From Megalopta genalis (Eukaryota > Arthropoda > Insecta > Hymenoptera > Halictidae): 64,000 nt of DNA. The notes under the pieces are model-generated. The model was not told where the DNA came from, did no database searches, and saw only the letters and a program-made list of their open reading frames with translations. The DNA is taken from the NCBI RefSeq assembly GCF_051020955.1, contig NW_027476251.1, positions 124,001 to 188,000 of the forward strand, in the 5' to 3' direction. Positions within the stretch are counted from its first letter, which is position 1; every line of letters starts with the position of its first letter. Of the stretch, positions 61,637 to 64,000 are shown in pieces. A program made the position numbers and the translations under genes.

Positions 61637-64000
61637 ACATGATTTAGCTTCAAATCAATGCGATGTAGAAGGTTTAGCTTCAAATCCATGCGATACACAA
61701 GATTTAGCTTCAAATCAATTCGATGTAGAAGGTTCAGCTTCAAATCCATGCGACACAAATGATTTAGCTTCAAATACTTGCGATATAAGTGATATAGCTT
61801 CAAAAGCAGGAGGAACAAACGAGGTAGCTTCAATTCTATGCGAAACATATGAATTAGCTTCAAATCAATGCGAAGTAGAAGGCTTAGCTTCAAATCCATG
61901 CGAAACGAATGATTTAGCATCAAATATAGCTTGAAATGCAGGCGAAACAAACGAGTTAGCTTCAGATCCATGCGAAATACATGATTTAGCTTCGAAAAAA
62001 ATTCGAAGTAGAAGGCTTTGCTTCAAATCCCAGCGAGACACATGATTTAGCTTGAAATCAGTGCGAAGTAGAAGGCTCAGCTTCAAATCGATGCGAATCT
62101 AATAGTTCGGCTTCAGATTCTTGTGAAATACATGATTTAGATTCAACTGCATGTGAAACAAACGTGTTAGCTTCAAATCCACGAGAAACAGATGATTTAG
62201 CTTCAAATCAATGCGAAGTAGAAGGCGTAGCTTCAAATCCATGCGGAACAAATGGTTATGCTTCAAAAACTTGTGATATAAGTGATATAGATTCAACTGC
62301 AGTTGAAACAAATGAGATAGCTTCAAATCCATGCAAAACACATGATTAAGCTTCTAAACAGTGCGAAGTAGAAAGCTTAGCTTCAAATCCATGCGAAACA
62401 CACGATTTAGCTTCAAATCAATGCGATGTAGAAGGTTTAGATTCAAATCCATGCGAAACAAATGATTGTGTTTCAAACACTTGGGATATAGGTGATATAG
62501 CTTCAAGTGCATGCGAAACAAACGAGTTACCTTCAAATCAACGCGAAACACATGATTTAGCTTCAAATCAATGCGATGTAGAAGGTTCAGCTTCTAATCC
62601 ATGCGAAACAAATGATTTAGCTTCAAATCAATGCGAAGTAGAAGACTTATCTTCAAATCCATGCGAATCAAATGGTTTAGCTACAAATATTTGTGATATA
62701 CATTATCTAGCTACAACTGCATGCGAAACAAACGAGTTAGCCTCAAATCCATGCGAAACACATGATTTAGCTTAAATCAGTGTGAAGTAGAAGGCTTAGC
62801 ATCAAATCCCATGCGAATCAAATGGTTTAGATACAAATACTTGAAATATACATGATTTAGCTTCAACTGCATGCGACACAAACGAGTTAGCTTCAAATCC
62901 ATGCGAAACACATGATTCAGCTGCGAATCATTGCGATGTAGAAGGTTTAGCCTCAAATCCATGCCAAACACTTGATTTAGCTTCAAATCCATGGGATGTA
63001 GGAGGTTTAGCTTCAAATCCATGAGAAACAAATGATTTAGCTTCAGTTACTTGCGATATAAGTGATATAGCTTCAACTGCATGCAAAACAAACGAGTTAC
63101 CTTCAAATCCACGCGAAACACATGATTTAGCTTCAAATCAATGCGATGTAGAAGGTTTAGCTTCAAATCCATGCGAAACACATGATTTAGCTTCAAATCA
63201 ATGCGATGTAGAAGGTTTAGATTCAAATCCAAGCGAAACACATATGATTTAGCTTCAAATACTTGCGATATAAATGAAGTAACTTCAAATGCTGAGGATA
63301 CAATCAAGTTAGATTCAAATCCATGCAAAACACATGATTAAGCTTCAAATCCATGGTCAACACATGATTTAGGTTCATTGTCATGGTAAACACATGATTT
63401 AGCTTCACATACATGCGAAACAAATGGTTTAGCTTCAAATACTTGTCGTATACATGATATAGCTCCAACTGCATGCTAAACAAACGAGCTAGCTTCAAAT
63501 CCATGCGAAACACATGATTTAGCTTCAAATCAATGCGATGTAGAAGGTTTACCTTCAAATCCATGCAAAACACGTGATTTAGCTTCCTATTAATGCGAAG
63601 TAGAAGGCTTTGCTTCAAATCTATGCGAAACGAATGGTTTAGCTTCAAATACTTGTGATATACATTATCTAGCTACAACTGCATACGAAAGGAACGAGTT
63701 AGCTTCAAATCCATGCGAAAAACATGATTTAGCTTCAAATCAATGCGATGTAGAAGGTTTAGCTTCAAATCCATGCGATACACAAGATTTAGCTTCAAAT
63801 CAATGCGATGTAGAAGGTTCAGCTTCAAATCGATGCAAATCTAATAGTCCGGCTTCAAATTCTTGTGAAATACATGATTTAACTTCAACTGCATGTGAAA
63901 CAAACGTGTTAGCTTCAAATCCAAGCGAAACAGATGATTTAGCTTCAAATCAATGCGAAGTAGAAGGCGTAGCTTCAACTCCGCGCGGAACATATGGTTA
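61637..64000. repeat. Triplicated segment, copy 3, cut by the window end
   Basis: This is the counterpart of 41514-43877 at offset 20123. It shares copy-1-specific bases (gattcaaatcc near 62440, cagttacttg near 63045), so copies 1 and 3 are closer to each other than to copy 2, even though copy 2 lies between them. Confidence 0.87.
61990..62008. repeat. Perfect hairpin cttcgaa-A5-ttcgaag, copy 3
   Basis: Identical to the hairpin at 41867-41885 (offset 20123). Confidence 0.78.

Larger units (their letters stand above)
1..64000. repeat. 30-bp tandem repeat array filling the whole window
   Basis: The sequence reads as consecutive 30-bp units with no non-repeat interval. The constant half is ttagcttcaaat. 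The other half varies among about eight recurring types: ccatgcgaaacacat, caatgcgatgtagaa, caatgcgaagtagaa, ccatgcgaaacaaat, acttgcgatataagt, actgcatgcgaaaca, gcaggcgaaacaaac and ccatgcgatacacaa. The consensus has 11 G/C in 30. Small indels shift the register repeatedly, and both window edges lie inside the array, so its true length exceeds 64 kb. The architecture resembles satellite or minisatellite DNA grown by unequal exchange. A centromeric, subtelomeric or intragenic position cannot be told from the sequence. I see no flanking unique DNA, gene or mobile element. Confidence 0.97.

Noticed and set aside
1..64000. CRISPR array
   Set aside because: The period is a strict 30 bp with no repeat and spacer alternation of unrelated sequence. 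The variable halves are a few recurring types, not unique spacers, and no cas genes are present.
1..64000. Telomere or simple microsatellite
   Set aside because: The unit is 30 bp and degenerate, with no short G-rich telomeric motif or run of 1-6-bp repeats.
1..64000. tRNA or rRNA genes
   Set aside because: No cloverleaf, T-loop or rRNA-like conserved stretch was seen; every stretch examined reads as 30-bp units.
1..64000. Leucine-rich-repeat-like or pentapeptide-like protein on the minus strand
   Set aside because: The LKLNHVFRMD pattern has regularly spaced leucines but lacks the LxxLxLxxN spacing of leucine-rich repeats and the five-residue period of pentapeptide repeats. It follows from the DNA period.

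Overview
This window is one uninterrupted tandem-repeat array. From base 1 to base 64000 it is built from degenerate copies of a 30-bp unit, roughly 2,100 of them. Each unit has a nearly constant half (ttagcttcaaat) and a variable half (for example ccatgcgaaacacat, caatgcgatgtagaa, acttgcgatataagt, actgcatgcgaaaca). I found no credible protein gene, rRNA, tRNA, transposon, CRISPR array, origin or promoter. The content fits a eukaryotic satellite or giant minisatellite (centromeric, pericentromeric, subtelomeric or intragenic). The unit is AT-rich (11 G/C in the consensus 30-mer). The organism cannot be named from this sequence, and a non-eukaryotic source is not formally excluded.

The array is nested. 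Level 1 is the 30-bp unit. Level 2 is an older five-unit (about 150 bp) order of unit types, read on the + strand as TCDI-, TACETNE/NAGETNE-, PCETHD-, QCxVEG- and PCETNG-type decapeptides, with local expansions of a 60-bp QCDVEG/PCETHD dimer. Level 3 is a set of 12-unit modules (a 358-bp module in three tandem triplets at 21.8-27.2 kb, and a 360-bp module gained or lost near 29.2 kb). Level 4 is large tandem and dispersed duplications with periods of 659, 1957, 2064/2272, 2099, 2196/2855, 4337/4401, 4593 and 5551 bp, and longer-range copies 7, 18, 20 and 22 kb apart.

Layout: 1-5.3 kb, a 2855/2196-bp duplication with an internal 659-bp tandem pair. 4.1-8.0 kb, two apparently identical 1957-bp copies. 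8.0-9.7 kb, a bridging stretch. 9.7-13.9 kb, a copy of 3.1-9.3 kb lacking one 1957-bp unit. 11.1-20.8 kb, a 5551-bp duplication. 21.8-28.0 kb, three blocks each holding a triplet of the 358-bp module. 27.5-31.2 kb recurs at 34.7-38.1 kb. 37.3-41.5 kb, a 2099-bp tandem pair with a short inverted repeat. 41.5-43.9 kb recurs at 46.6-48.8 kb and 61.6-64.0 kb. 49.6-53.5 kb, the most degenerate and probably oldest part. 53.5-61.4 kb, a 4.3-4.4-kb tandem pair that also carries copies of the 37-39 kb material.

The many open frames on both strands are a product of the unit. Thirty is divisible by three, and three of the six frames of the consensus contain no stop: + DLASNPCETH, - VFRMDLKLNH and - CVSHGFEAKS. 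One of these carries an ATG in every unit. Frames are repeatedly broken by indels that are not multiples of three and by in-frame stops, and they overlap antisense, so none is called as a gene. No genes work together here. The interest lies in the organisation, evolution and possible chromosomal role of the array.
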